Shown here piece after piece: positions 1 through 10,994 of a stretch of 64,000 nt of DNA. The notes beneath the pieces are model-generated. The model saw nothing but the letters and a program-made list of their open reading frames with translations, was not told where the DNA came from and ran no database searches. Source of the DNA: Rhizomys pruinosus (lineage: Eukaryota; Chordata; Mammalia; Rodentia; Spalacidae); NCBI GenBank assembly GCA_009823505.1, contig VZQC01005883.1, positions 176,610 through 240,609 of the forward strand, read 5' to 3'. Each line of letters opens with the position of its first letter. Position 1 is the stretch's first letter. The translations under genes were made by a program, and so were the position numbers.

Positions 1-180
1 AGAGATCTCAAATCTCAAGAGTCACACAAGCGTGCCTTTAATACCGGCTGGGAGGATAACTCTGCCTCCACAGCCACTAGATCTAATCAAGCCAAAGACC
101 ACACCTTTAATCCCAGCTGGGGGGATAACTCCAACCTCACAGCCACAAAGGCCAATCAAACCAAAGACAGCAGGACCAAA
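1..180. repeat. Degenerate ~70-bp tandem repeat, two units
   Basis: Two adjacent units share CCTTTAATMCCRGCTGG, GGATAACTC, the word CACAGCCAC and AATCAARCCAAAGAC, one starting near 33 and the next near 104. The CCTTTAATCCCAGC core resembles the B1 promoter region, but the rest does not match a B1, so the parent family is not identified. Nothing suggests coding function for the open frame that crosses it. Confidence 0.5.
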
Positions 181-1680
181 CGATCAGCAATCAGCTCGCC
201 AAGGCACCCAGTTCCTACCTGTCTTCCCCTCTTCCTGCCGCTGGGCTCAGGAGATCTCATAAAATACTTTTTAAAAAAACAAATAAAATATCTTTTGTAA
301 CAGTTTTTTTTTATTTTATTTTTTTGTAACAGTTTTATATTTTTATTCATGTAGATATTATGTAATGGAGGCAGATAATTACATATTTATATCCTTAGCA
401 GTAGGTGTAAATGTCCACATTTGTGCCAGTTATGTCTCTATATTTTAACCAGGAAAAGAATACATGAGTATATTTTATATTTTACCTTACTTTTCTTATT
501 TTGAATACAAGTAAAATTTTTAGTACATAAAACTGATCAAAATAGTAATGCCAAAATAAAGATTTAAAACTGTGAAGATTTTTGTCTGTATTAAACTTTA
601 TGTAGGAAATGCTTGTTATAATTTTATATACACAGAGTAAAACAAAATTTAAGTTTCCTTGGGAGCATTCCGACAGTTTACTCTCTGATGTAATGATTTA
701 CAGTGAAGGGGCATCAGTTATGCTAACATATGCATTTTGCTTTCTGTGTTTCAAAATGTCCTTGGGAGAAAGAACTCCTTCATATCCAGGCTATCCAAAT
801 CATTTTATGAAATAAACACTCAGACTTTGAGAAGATATCACTTGTTTAGTGTAGAAATATCAAAACAGTGGCTATCCAGGCAAAGATAAATAAGAATATG
901 GCTTCCTTAGCCATACCTATATATGTAAGTAGGTATGTAAATGGCCACTAAATGTGGTCACTGGAGGATTTTTGCCTGGAATTGTTCCTTTTATAGGACA
1001 CAGCCATACTTCCTGACCATAATTTAATTCTAATAAGGCATCCCCAGTCAAAACCCTATCACAGTGTAGTTCACTGTTAAGATTTTCAGAATGAAATGTA
1101 AGCTTGCCTATTGCATCAACCATTAGGAATCAAGAGATGAGTGTGTACACTAAATGACTGTATGGTATATTTGAATATATACACTCCAAGATAAGGAATT
1201 CTGAACTTTCCAGTTCTTGGGTTATACAAAGCCCCATAATTGACAGCTAGATTATTAAACAGGATAGAGCCAGGTGTAGTCATTCCGTATGTATGAGACA
1301 CAGAAAATGCCACCACTGGAGCGTTATCTATCAGGTTTGTTTAGAAAAACCTGGGTCTAAGGCATTTTTCTTCCATGAACTTCACAATGCAGTTGTCACC
1401 TGTGAAAGGGTGCCTGCAAGTAGAGGTGTAACTGTCTCTCCCACTGATGCACATGCCCCTGTTCTGGCATGGGAATCCACTGCAGCCAGAATATTCTTCT
1501 CTTAGGATATTTGATGCTGTCCATGTTTCTTTGAGCCTGCCCCATCAGAACGGTGGTCTCACTCATTGACTTCTTAAGTATGTTAAGTTTCCTCTGCAAT
1601 TTTACCTGCTTCTGAGACTTGGCAACATTTGCCAGACTATCAGACAGTAATCTATCAATATTCCAAATTAAATATGATAA

Positions 1681-1805
1681 GGCAGCTTGGGTTTCTATTT
1701 CAATGATGGCTCTACAAGTTCTGTCAGAGCCTTCTGATATGATAGGGCAGCTTGGGTTTCTATTTCAATGATGGTTCTACAAGTTCTGTCAGAGCCTTCT
1801 GATAG
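1681..1805. repeat. 65-bp tandem duplication inside the MMRN1 pseudogene
   Basis: Two units with a 65-bp period, each starting GGCAGCTTGGGTTTC, lie at 1681-1745 and 1746-1805. They differ at very few positions (for example ATGGCTC versus ATGGTTC). The second unit ends where normal pseudogene sequence resumes. The near identity indicates a duplication later than most pseudogene decay. Confidence 0.9.
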
Positions 1806-2489
1806 TCTAACACATGAGAACAGCAGCATTGGTTCCACACATACTTGTAGAATCACTGTTACATGTTAGCAGCTCGTGGACAGTTTTGTTAAACAAAGAG
1901 AAACTAACTGAGAGATGGATGTATTTTGCTTCCAGGGCCTTAAGTCAGGAATTTAATACCTGCACCTGAAAAGCATAGTCTCACTTATTATTACACTGCT
2001 AGTTTTTAATGAACTATAATAAGGAATGAGTGTCTTGGTCACCTTCCATTCAATGCCTTCCAACCGAGCTTCAAAACTTTTGGAAATCTTAGTGGCTGAG
2101 AGTATAATTTTTTCCAAATAATACTTTGCTGGTATTTTTTCACTTGGGATGTGGTTTCATTGAACATTTAATAAATCTTTTGAACGTTGATCTAACCTCT
2201 TTGGAAACAGCTACAAGGGCTTTGACAACTTGCAAAACAAAATTAGACTTCTGATTGTCATTGACCAAAGTCTGAATAGAATCGTTCAAATGCTGGAACT
2301 GAGGAATAAATGTCAAAATGGCTTCCATACTTTGGTTATACTCATGATCTTTGGGATTATCATTCAAAGCACATAAAGTCTCTTTCAGCACATAATTATC
2401 TTGAACAAAGTCAATGACATTATTTACAAAAGTCATTGTCTTATTTACGCTGTCTTCCCTGTCCAAAGCATGATCACAGATGCGTTTTT

Positions 2490-2745
2490 CCTTTTTTAAA
2501 TTTTTTTTATTAATTTTATTTATTTCTGTATGTGTATGAATGTACTGTCTGCATGCAAGTCTGTGCACCAGTGTCGTGCAATGCCGCGGAGGTCAGAAGA
2601 GGGTCTCGGATTCCCGTGGAACTGGAGTTCTCCTGGAATTGGAGCTTCAGACAGTTCTCAGCCGCCATGTGGGTGCTGGGGATCGAACCCGGGTCCTCTG
2701 TAAGAGCGGTCGGCGCTCTTAACCGCTAGGCCATCTCTCCAGCCC
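2490..2745 (-). mobile_element. B3-type (B2/B3 family) SINE
   Basis: On the minus strand it begins GGGCTGGAGAGATGGCCTAG, carries a tRNA-like A box and a B box (GGGTTCGATCCCC type) and ends in an A/T-rich tail. A perfect duplication AGATGCGTTTTT flanks it (2478-2489 and 2746-2757). The copy keeps many CpGs, so it looks young. It interrupts the coiled-coil part of the MMRN1 pseudogene and is therefore younger than that retrocopy. Confidence 0.93.
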
Positions 2746-3561
2746 AGATGCGTTTTTAAAAGGCTTAGTTAGGACTCTCCACTTCATTTCTGAGTGAGCC
2801 TGCCTTTTCCTATGTTCTTAGAAGAATGTTGAGGGTGGTTGACTGTCAAACAGGCTCTGCAGGTACTTTCGTGTAACTGCTGGTTCCTTTGGTGCCCTGT
2901 GTGTTACACTGTTGAAAGGGCGATCTCTGCTCCAACAAAGGTTTTAGAATCTCCATATCATATGTCAAATTGTTCAGCTGCTCCCTCGTTTTATCCATCT
3001 TGTTGTCAGTGGGAAAAGATAACTTTGGCCAAAGTTTGGTTTAACATATGCAGATTCTCTTCTGTGTCCTTAAGTTGAAATTTAAATCATTTCTGCATTT
3101 AGACAGTGTCTCTTCACATTCTCCCTGACTGATGCTTTCTCCATCTCCAAAAGCATGGTGAGATTGCTCTCTTGGATAAGCAAGTCACTGAACATCTGCA
3201 GCATCATCAGACCTTGCTCGCTTACCCTCTCCTGTAAAAGAGAGATATAATTAGTGATATTATCACTGACTGATCCCTCAGTGGTAACATACTCTGGATG
3301 TGAGACTTGTTCCATTGATAAAAGCTCCTCATGCAATTCCTGCATTACGGGGAGAAGTATGACTGAGACATTCATAGTACCGGAAGTCTCTTGAGTGCTC
3401 CTGTTGTAGAGCGCCCTCTAAACAAGCCGGCTGTGCCGCCAGCTCTAGAACAGTCTTCTCGCATTTCAAGGCCATTTCCTGCCTTACGTCCTGGATGCTG
3501 CTCTGCAGATCAGCTGTGACCTTCAAAGTGGGATTGTTTTCACACAGAAAGAAAATATCTT

Positions 3562-5224
3562 AAAACTTGACTCAGGTTTATGGTTGATATGAGAAATTTA
3601 CCGAAGAGCATTTTAATGGGTCAGAGAACAGGTACCCATTAAGGGGCCTTTTAAACATTCATAAAATTACTGCCAGAGGAAGCCCTATCTCCATTTCTTT
3701 ATACAACTCCACACAGGGTATTTATAGAGCATTTCTCTATAAGCATGGAAATGTAAGACCCTGGAGCCAATGAAATGGAGTGATCTGAGGAAGGCCCTCT
3801 GGCTGCAAAGTAACTGACTGGAAAGCCAAGCAGGGATCTGCTGCAATCCAGTTCCTGTGGGACTTGTCATCTCAGAAGGACGCTGTTATAGCTTATAAAA
3901 TACATTACAGTTTTGGCAGAAAGGAAGTTGACACAAATTTCCCTTCAGAAGAGCTTAAGAGCGTTACAGCATCATTGCCACTTATGGGGCCCTGAAGGAG
4001 AAAAGCAAGCATTCAGGTCTGAAGAAGATCTTCATTTGGAGAGATGGCCATCAGTGGTAACTGGACAGAAGTCTTGACTCCTCAGTTCTAAAGAACAAAG
4101 GGATGGAGGATGGCTTTGGGTGGAGGGTGTCCCATGCCATGTCACATGACCTAGCTTATGTGCTAGGAGTCTCAAGGTAAGAAGACACTAATTAAAAGTA
4201 AAGTTATAGTTCAGGCTGCCTTGGGCCTAGATATGGGAGGTGGGTCTGGACTTGCAGCTGCAAAGTGGGAGCAGTGGGGACACAAGTGCAAGGCCACAGC
4301 AGGTTTGCTTAACAACTCTCTGTCTTTTATGTCTGTAATCTTTACCACATCACAGAGGAGCAATTAAGGTAAAAACTATGGTCTCTCCTAAACAGTCTGG
4401 ATGTACTTACAAAACAGACAGCTCTGGTAAAATTCCCACAAATGTGCTCTCCAACCAAAGATGGGGAAGGAAAGATAAGACCCCCAGGTGGAAGATCTAG
4501 GCTGGAGTTCCTGACAGCCAGGGGAAGCAGCCAGTCATGTCAAGCTCAGTGTTATTCACATAACAGGAAAAATGTAACATCATGACACAGATAGCCAAGC
4601 CAGAGCCTCTGGATGCCATCTTTAATTCTTTCTTCCCCACTTCTCACTTCATGTGATTCATTGATTCCCACCCCCTCTACTTCCCTTGAGCCATCACTTC
4701 TCTCTAATCCCACTGTCCTCGTCATAATCCAGCTCACATTCTCTTTTATCTAGATTATCAAACCCTTCTACAAGTATTTTCTACCATCTCCACATCTACA
4801 CCTGCCACTTCCAGGCTTCTCTCCACCCTGAAGATAGATGTATCTTTCATATGCAATAAAGGTTGGAGGAAAAAAATGGAATTCCCAAGTTAAAGTATCA
4901 CTGTATTTTAATGCTTTTTTTTTGGTATCACAAGTTTCATTTATGTTACCTTGATACTATGTGTACTCAAAAATTCAACTTAAAATAAAATAAATAAAAA
5001 TAAAAAAGTAACTTTTTAAAATATCATATTTGGATGTGATCAAGTCACTTCTCTAGTGCTGTTCAGAGACATTTACATTAAATACCTAATTCTTTTGAAT
5101 GCCCGAAAGAGGAATATAATAATATGATTTGTTCTATATTAAACACGACCAATGTGATCACAAACAGCATCTATGCTTACTTGCACAGGGCCTGTACAAG
5201 ACAGGCCTTCTCAATAGTCAGTCA
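3562..5224. other. Unassigned sequence, no gene seen
   Basis: About 1.7 kb with no recognisable repeat apart from an A-rich simple stretch near 4981-5010. Open frames here are short and show no family resemblance. I see no splice-flanked exon or promoter I can support. Confidence 0.4.
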
Positions 5225-5560
5225 TGCATAGGGGAGGGACTCATGGGACATTATATTTTACTGCTGAATTATAGTCCAGTGATGGACCCTGCAGGAGGGA
5301 GAACATTGTCTTCAGTTGGGTATCCACTGGTGCACCTGCCAGACTCCAGCATATACTCCCAATGCTACAGCCCCACAGATGTCCCATGTCAAAATCAGAG
5401 GGACACAAACAACAAAAAGACGTGAATGTGGTGAAGAAACTAGTGGGGAAGTGGAGGATGGACAGGGTGGGGAATGAGAGAAGGTAAGGGGGAGATCAAC
5501 CGGAATACACAATATATATATATGAAATTGTCAAAAAATCTTAATTTAAAAAACATGAGT
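5225..5560 (+). mobile_element. Rodent L1 3'-UTR fragment
   Basis: The G-rich stretch around 5435-5500 followed by ATATATATGAAATTGTCAAA and an A-rich end is the usual end of older rodent L1 elements. No ORF2 sequence is attached, so it is a 5'-truncated copy. Confidence 0.6.
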
Positions 5561-5574
5561 ATGAAATAGAGGAT

Positions 5575-5935
5575 GCATGTTCTTATTTCCCTGGACTGCT
5601 CACTTTCATCTCATTCACCTGTCATACTACACTGCATTCAGAGTCACAAGCATGCCCTGTTGTCTGTCATCTCCAGATCTCTGAAAACAAGGTTGCACTA
5701 TCTTAAACATGTCATTCCACTTTTCCTGTCCCTATATTTTCATTTCCTGTTTACATACCTCACTCTCTAAACAACTGCCCAAGATCTCTACTCCAGAGTG
5801 TGATGTTCCTACTGTGTGCTTCAATGGTCCCCTGCACTTCCAAAACATCATGTAATATGATTGACCATCTACTCACTGTTCTCCTGCATAAGCTGTGTTC
5901 AATAAAATCAAGAACCTTATCTATACTGTACAATT
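5575..5935 (+). mobile_element. Possible L2 3' fragment, diverged
   Basis: The C/T-rich body and the end CTGTGTTCAATAAAATCAAG followed by AACCTTATCT resemble the 3' end of mammalian L2, where a sequence like AAGCTCCATGAGG precedes a stretch like GGGACCTTGTCT. Divergence is high and the call is by pattern only. Confidence 0.35.
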
Positions 5936-5946
5936 ACATTGGATAT

Positions 5947-6321
5947 TGTATTAGTCACTTTCCTGTTGCTGTGAAAAAACCACCATGACCAAGGGAACTT
6001 ATAAAAGGAAGAGTTTATTTGAGCTTACAATTGACGGTTCCAGGGAATTAGAGTCCATTGTGGCGGGAGGCATGGTGGCCAGGCTGGAGCAGAAAGCTGA
6101 GGTTCACATCTCGCAATGAGCACAGGAAGTCAACAGAGAGAGAGAGAGAGAGAGACTTAAGACTGCAAGGCTTGTTAAACTCACTAAGCCCACCCCCCAG
6201 TGACACACTTCCTCCAGCATGGCCACACCTCCTAAGACCTCCCAGAACAGTGTTACCAACTGGGGACGAAATGTCTGAATACTTAAAGCCTACAGAGGAC
6301 ACTCTCATTCAAACCACCACA
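5947..6321 (-). mobile_element. LTR-like rodent repeat (CTGTTGCTGTGA type)
   Basis: The element has TG…CA ends (TGTATTAGTCAC to CAAACCACCACA) and a near-perfect 5-bp flank duplication (GATAT 5942-5946, GATGT 6322-6326). On the minus strand an AATAAA (…CTCAAATAAACTC…) lies near the TG-containing right end, which fits a solo LTR read on minus. An (AG)n run occupies 6138-6156. A relative of the same family lies at 21270-21674. I do not give a family name. Confidence 0.7.
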
Positions 6322-6870
6322 GATGTCTATGACAGAGTAGGTCCTAATTAGGTGATTATTTGCACAAACATCCTGAAATCTATTTGTGTATCTCTGTCTT
6401 TCCCTCAGACAGAAATCTTGCCAGTTATCTACCAACTTCTCACCTCTCAAAGCACTCCCTGTTTCTCATTATCCACTGAGTATGAGACTTCTTCCACAAA
6501 AACATTAGCATGGCCACTTCAGAATAGCCCAGCCATAGTGGCAGGGGGGAAGGAATGGGGGCAGGTGACAGAGAGTAAAGACTTTTACTTCACCCTGTGC
6601 TTCTTCCCAGAGCCTCCCTGATAGATCATCCCACATCTCTAAAGCTAAATGTTTCATGCAGCGCCTTAGATATTCCCTAAACTACAACTAGTTCTCCTGA
6701 AAACAAGTGTCCCTTGCTTTATCTGAGGGCCCCAATGTCTCAGAAATAAATCTAAGGGTATTATTTGTATACTTACATGGCACTAGAAATAAATAAGCTT
6801 TTTGATGGAACCCAGTCTGGCTCTTACATTCTCTAGTGAAGGTAGCTAAGATATCTAAAATGTGTCTTGC
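6322..6870. other. Unassigned sequence
   Basis: No repeat or gene recognised. The region is moderately AT-rich with only short chance frames. Confidence 0.35.
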
Positions 6871-6945
6871 CCTAGGTCATAAAGTTTTAAAATAAAGAGA
6901 CTGGGGCACAAAACCAGAATTTACAACTTCTTGCTCTTTCAACTA
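6870..6945 (-). mobile_element. MIR fragment, diverged
   Basis: CTTGCCCTAGGTCATAAAG, then GGCACAAAACCAGAATTTA and a CTCTTTCAACTAT end follow the order of the reverse-complement MIR core. Low identity, pattern-based call. Confidence 0.45.
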
Positions 6946-8089
6946 TATCAAGAATTTTCTAAAATAAAATATATCGTTATAAACTTACTGCCTAAAACTT
7001 CTCTGAATACCCAAGCTCCACTTTTCCTGTGTTTTTCTCCTTGGTACAGGATATAGATTCCTGCTGTCCTCATGGCTAGAGAGCTCAGCTCTCCTGGACA
7101 TAAGCTTTGCAAGCAAGTTAATTCTAAAAATATTTTCTGATTGACAGAAACATTTTGCTGAAAAGTAACACAATTAAGGTACACCCTTTAAGCCAATTTA
7201 AGGTTGATTCTAACAAATTAATCTTTCTGAACAAATTGACAGGTCACTTCAGGAAAATCACAAGTAATTCTATCTTTTAAAAACTGAATCCTCAAAAATG
7301 GAATTTGTTGCCTCTTTCCCCAAATGTCTTCTTTTGTTTTAGTATCATATTGGCTCACTGTCAGTATAAATAAAGCATTTCATTTCTTAAATCTCCATCT
7401 TCAATTGGTTTATCCCATGCCCTAGTGGGTAACATTTCCACTTTCTAAGATGTTTAGATATTTGAGAAGTTCAAATGGCTTGTGTTGTTTTGCTTAGAAT
7501 TTTCAATTTTCTCTAGAATTGAAAAATTAATTCAATTTGCCACCTAGAGATTAAACATTTCTAGAATACACTCAAGTTTGCACATAGAACTTGGCACATA
7601 ATACCTGATGACCCAAATAATTTAGCCACATATATAGGTAAGTAATTTTGCCCAAGAATTAAATAGGTAATATGGATTTAATTTATTTGCTCATTCAATT
7701 AACATTTTATTTACCCTGTAACCCTATATTGATGGTAAATTTTAAAGGCAAGTGCAATAAGGCCTTTGTCCTCTATAGCTCACTATCTAGAAAGGAAAAG
7801 TTGACCAATTAACACCAGATGCAATAGGCTCTATATGTTATCATAGTGAAGCTCTTATTGTCCTCTAGTCCAGAGTGGATAAATGGAGCATCAGTCTTTC
7901 TAGAATTAAGTACTGATACCCAATGTGGGTGCATGCCAAAGATGCCACAACTAGTCCAACTAGTTATAAACAAACAAACAAAACACAAACCACTATAATT
8001 TACATGTTTATATTTAGCCATTCCCACTTTTTCCCCCTTCCTCCTTCTATCCTCAACTACAAAATTCTCCCTCCATTCCACTTAGCCTT
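6946..8089. other. Unassigned AT-rich sequence
   Basis: About 1.1 kb without a recognised repeat. It holds a local inverted pair at 7495-7530 (AATTTTCAATTTTCT / AGAATTGAAAAATT) that could form a hairpin. No coding signal. Confidence 0.35.
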
Positions 8090-8265
8090 GAATAGAAATA
8101 ATAATAGCTATCAGTTATTACTGTTACAAAGGCAGTAACTGCACTGTGCTCTTGTCATAGGGTTGTGCTTTACATCCCAATGGCAACTGACAAATTGTAC
8201 CATTGTCTTCATGTTACGCATAAGGAAGCAGATAATGAAAGGTACAATAGTAGTCCCATTGGTTG
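8090..8265 (-). mobile_element. MIR SINE, diverged
   Basis: The order ATAATAGCTATCAGTTATTA, CACTGTGCTCTTGTC, GCTTTACATCCCAATGGC, then CATAAGGAAGCAGATAATG matches a reverse-oriented MIR from its 3' end into the core. Confidence 0.6.
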
Positions 8266-8525
8266 GAGCCCTATGTCCCTACCATCACCATTTCCAGGAA
8301 CTAATAGACCAAATTATTTCTCTGGCCTCTAACCAGGTTTGATCTCCTACTCCCCACCTATGCATAAGAAAGCTCTTTTCATTCTAAAGAAGAAAGTGAA
8401 TCCATTGTGTTGGGATACCAACCATTCTTAAATGATAGTAGGTGAGGAGACAGAAGACTTTGAGAAATACCAAATAGAATCAATGGTCATCTGCATAGGA
8501 TCAAGCCATTAAAAACTTCAGCATA

Positions 8526-8722
8526 GGGGCTGGAGAGATGGCTCATTGGTCAAGAGCACTTTCTGTTCTTGTAGAGGACCAGAGTTTGGTTCCTAGCACC
8601 CAGGTCAGGAAGCCACAACTGCCTATAACTCCACCTTCAGGGATACAATGCCCTTTTCTAGCCTCTGCAGGCACTTATATGTCAGACACATCTACACATA
8701 AAATTTTTAAAATTCCAGCATG
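8526..8722 (+). mobile_element. B3-type SINE
   Basis: Starts GGGGCTGGAGAGATGGCTCA, contains the tRNA-derived A and B boxes (B box decayed to GTTTGGTTCC), and ends near ACACATAAAATTTTTAAAA. Flanks CTTCAGCAT and TTCCAGCAT suggest an imperfect target-site duplication. Confidence 0.85.
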
Positions 8723-9037
8723 GAGGAGGGAGGGGCTCCAGATGATTGAGGCACCACTTAGCTCAGGAACTATTGGTAGTTGATGGGCGCTAAGGGAGAG
8801 AGAGTCCCTTTCTTTGGGTTGTCCATGGGCCAGTGGATGAACTTACACCCATGTGCATATGGCAGCATGAACTGAATTCATTCAGTGGAGAGGGAGAGAA
8901 AGAGGTGGGGGGAAGACATGTAATTGGGAGGGAGATGTACTGAGGGAAGCAGGGGGCATTGGAAGGAGGAGGTAGGATGGATATGACCAAGAGACATTGT
9001 ATGCATGTATGAAATTTTCAGAGAAAAAGAAAACACC
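8723..9037 (+). mobile_element. Rodent L1 3'-UTR fragment
   Basis: Contains CCAGTGGATGAACTTACACC, the G-rich tract (8885-8975) and ends GCATGTATGAAATTTTCAGAG with an A-rich tail. The AGTGGATGAACT block recurs at 33573 and 37127 in the other L1 3' UTRs here. It starts close to where the SINE tail ends. Confidence 0.75.
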
Positions 9038-9394
9038 AAATAGTTGTACCTGATTTGTACATTAAAGAAATAGGAAATGGAGTATATTTGATTTTAGATT
9101 GATATGCAAATGGATCATATAACAATCAGCAAGGAGATGTCAAAGTTTGTTCCTGATTCACCTGTACCCACTTGAGAGCCAAGTGGTAGGCTCCAGACAC
9201 TGTAATAAGCCCAATAATTTCAGCAATTACTGTGCACACAGAGGTGGCCTGAGCCATCCCAGTTCACAAACACTGAAGATTCTTACATAACAGCCATATT
9301 TTAAGGCCTTTAAAATATTTATCAAGTGGGGTTTTTTAGCCTCCACTTCATTTCTTCCCAGATCAGAATAAGTGCTATATGACCCATCCTGAAG
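9038..9394. other. Unassigned sequence
   Basis: No repeat or gene recognised in this AT-rich spacer. Confidence 0.3.
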
Positions 9395-9480
9395 ATAAAG
9401 AAATTCAGGCCCTAAAGGTCGTCGTCCCCATGTCCTACAACTACAAATGGTATAGCCTCTGAGTCTCAATAGGAACTTGT
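9395..9480 (-). mobile_element. MIR fragment, diverged
   Basis: AAAGAAATTCAGGCCCTAAAG followed by CCCATGTCCTACAACTAC follows the order of the reverse MIR core (GAGGAAACTGAGGC, AGGTCACACAGCTAG). Weak identity. Confidence 0.4.
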
Positions 9481-10064
9481 AGATCTAGCTAGCTCTTCTT
9501 CTTGCTGTTTCTCCTCTTCCAGAACCCAATTTGATTTCTCCATCCTCTGAGAAGACTTCCCTTTGATGACTCTAACATTCTCATCTCTATGCTTTCAAAA
9601 CACCTTGCAGCTCACCGAACCTCTCGCAGACTTTTTAGTGATTCTGAGATTCTTCTTGGATGGCCTGCATTCATATTCCCAGAGTCCTTAGTGTATCACC
9701 AGGATGGCCACATTAGTGTGCAAACCAAATCTGGCCCACTGTTTCTATGTCTCTTGAGTTTAGAATAATTTATATAATTTTAAAGAGATATGAAAAACAA
9801 AGTGGAAGAAAAATATGAGTCTGTATTTTTCCTACAGAACCAAAAATCTTTCCTATCTATCTCTTTTTCAGAAAATGATTAATGAGGCTTGAAGAGCAGG
9901 GCCCCAATCTTATATCCCTATAAATGCATCCCTGACCACTTTTTTATTAAACTTTATTCTGTCCACATAAGAAATCAACAAGATTTCTAAATACAACAGA
10001 CAGTTTTCATACCTCCGTGTCCTGTGCTCACCATGCCTCCCACTTTTTTTGCCTGAAAACTGTA
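9481..10064. other. Unassigned sequence
   Basis: No repeat or gene recognised. Pyrimidine-rich at 9490-9620 and AT-rich after 9760. Confidence 0.3.
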
Positions 10065-10069
10065 GAGAA

Positions 10070-10112
10070 TGTGTGTGTGTGTGTGCGTGTGTATGTATGT
10101 GTGTATATATAC
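10070..10112 (+). repeat. (GT)n microsatellite, imperfect
   Basis: Runs TGTGTGTGTGTGTGCGTGTG then TATG and TATA variants. Short and interrupted. Confidence 0.9.
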
Positions 10113-10261
10113 TCTGGTTGCATTTTATTATTTTTGCTAGCATGACAGTTGTTCATTTTGTTTTTCTTTGTTATTCAAATACAGATTATGTGGAAAGAAA
10201 CACAATGATTGTATGTGTACAGATAAAGAAAATGTGATTTTTTTTAAAGAAACATAAACAG

Positions 10262-10630
10262 TCTTAGAAGATGGCTCAGTAAGGTACCTGCAGCACAAAC
10301 ATGGGAACCTGAGTTTATATTCCCAGCACATGTATAAGACCTGGGTATGGAGGCACATGCTACTAATCCCAATGTTAAGGGGGTAGAGACAGGCAGATTC
10401 CCAGAGCTTGCTGACCAGCCAGTCTAGCCATTTGACAAACCCTGAGCTCAACAACAGACTCTATCTCAAGAAATAAGGTGGAGAGCAATAGAGGAAGATA
10501 TCCAACACCAACCTCTAGTCTGCAGGCCCATGTGTACTCACATACCCCCATGTGCAAGCCCACAACCCACACACTCACAATACACTGCACATACATACAA
10601 ACTAAATAAATAAATATTTTTAAGATATAA
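10262..10630 (+). mobile_element. B4-type SINE
   Basis: A tRNA-like head (GAAGATGGCTCAGTAAGG, B box ACCTGAGTTTATATTCCC) is followed by a B1-like part with CCAGCCAGTCTAGCC and CTCTATCTCAAG and a CA-rich end with an AATAAATAAATATTTTT tail. This head-plus-B1 layout is that of the rodent B4 family. Confidence 0.7.
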
Positions 10631-10854
10631 AACTTTTCCAAAGTCACAGAAATTTCTCCCTTGTTCTTTCCCAGTCATTCTCATCTATCTTAAGACAATG
10701 AACAAGATGTTTTGCATTTGTTACTTTTGCCTCTTATAAGGAGTTTCATATTAATTGAATTACAGTTACTCTTTATTCACTGGCTTTTTATTCAATATAC
10801 TACTTTTGTATTCTTTTTTATTGATCCTTTGACCCACTGTAAGGGATACTATTA

Positions 10855-10990
10855 ACTACCAAGTTGATGGGATCAGGAATCATCTGGGAGAGAATCCTCC
10901 CAGCATGCTTGTGGGAGATTACCTTGTGCTAAGATGGGACGACCCACAAACTGTGGTATACCCCACCTGGGAACATACGCAAGGGAGTCT
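10855..10990 (+). mobile_element. Old rodent repeat fragment (CAAGTTGATGGGATC type)
   Basis: CAAGTTGATGGGATCAGGAA, TCATCTGGGAGAGAATCC and GCTAAGATGGGACGACCCAC follow the pattern of an abundant rodent repeat whose related copy lies at 12325-12480. Family name not assigned. Confidence 0.45.
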
Positions 10991-10994
10991 TAGT

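Larger units (their letters stand above)
295..3551 (-). pseudogene. MMRN1: Multimerin-1 processed pseudogene, 5'-truncated
   Basis: Read on the minus strand, broken frames match the C-terminal part of multimerin-1, a secreted platelet/endothelial EMILIN-family protein. The order is coiled-coil region (about 3530 down to 1570, with words such as YISLLQERV, LTFIPQF, NDSIQTLVNDNQ), an EGF-like segment (about 1510-1390), then the C1q domain (about 1330-930, with GKFRIPYLGVY, DRVLTGDALLELNYGQEVW and PPVTTFSG near its end). Frames shift several times and stops interrupt them, so no product is possible. Coiled coil, EGF and C1q parts are contiguous without introns, which points to retrocopying. A 3'-UTR-like stretch follows to an AATAAA on the minus strand (347-342) and a poly(T) tract near 304-326. 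The 10-mer AAAATATCTT at 285-294 and 3552-3561 is a candidate target-site duplication, although a few bases separate the left copy from the tail. A SINE sits inside at 2490-2745. Confidence 0.9.

Noticed and set aside
2140..2568. 142-residue frame on minus as a possible live gene
   Set aside because: The downstream part of the frame is MMRN1 coiled-coil sequence, but the N-terminal part is inside a SINE. Flanking MMRN1 frames are broken, so it is pseudogene sequence.
2701..2745. tRNA-like A and B boxes at SINE heads as tRNA genes
   Set aside because: These belong to B3-type SINEs with A-rich tails and target duplications. No cloverleaf with anticodon arm can be drawn.
10049..10237. Cys/Val-rich frame
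   Set aside because: It is the (GT)n microsatellite read through. No other support.
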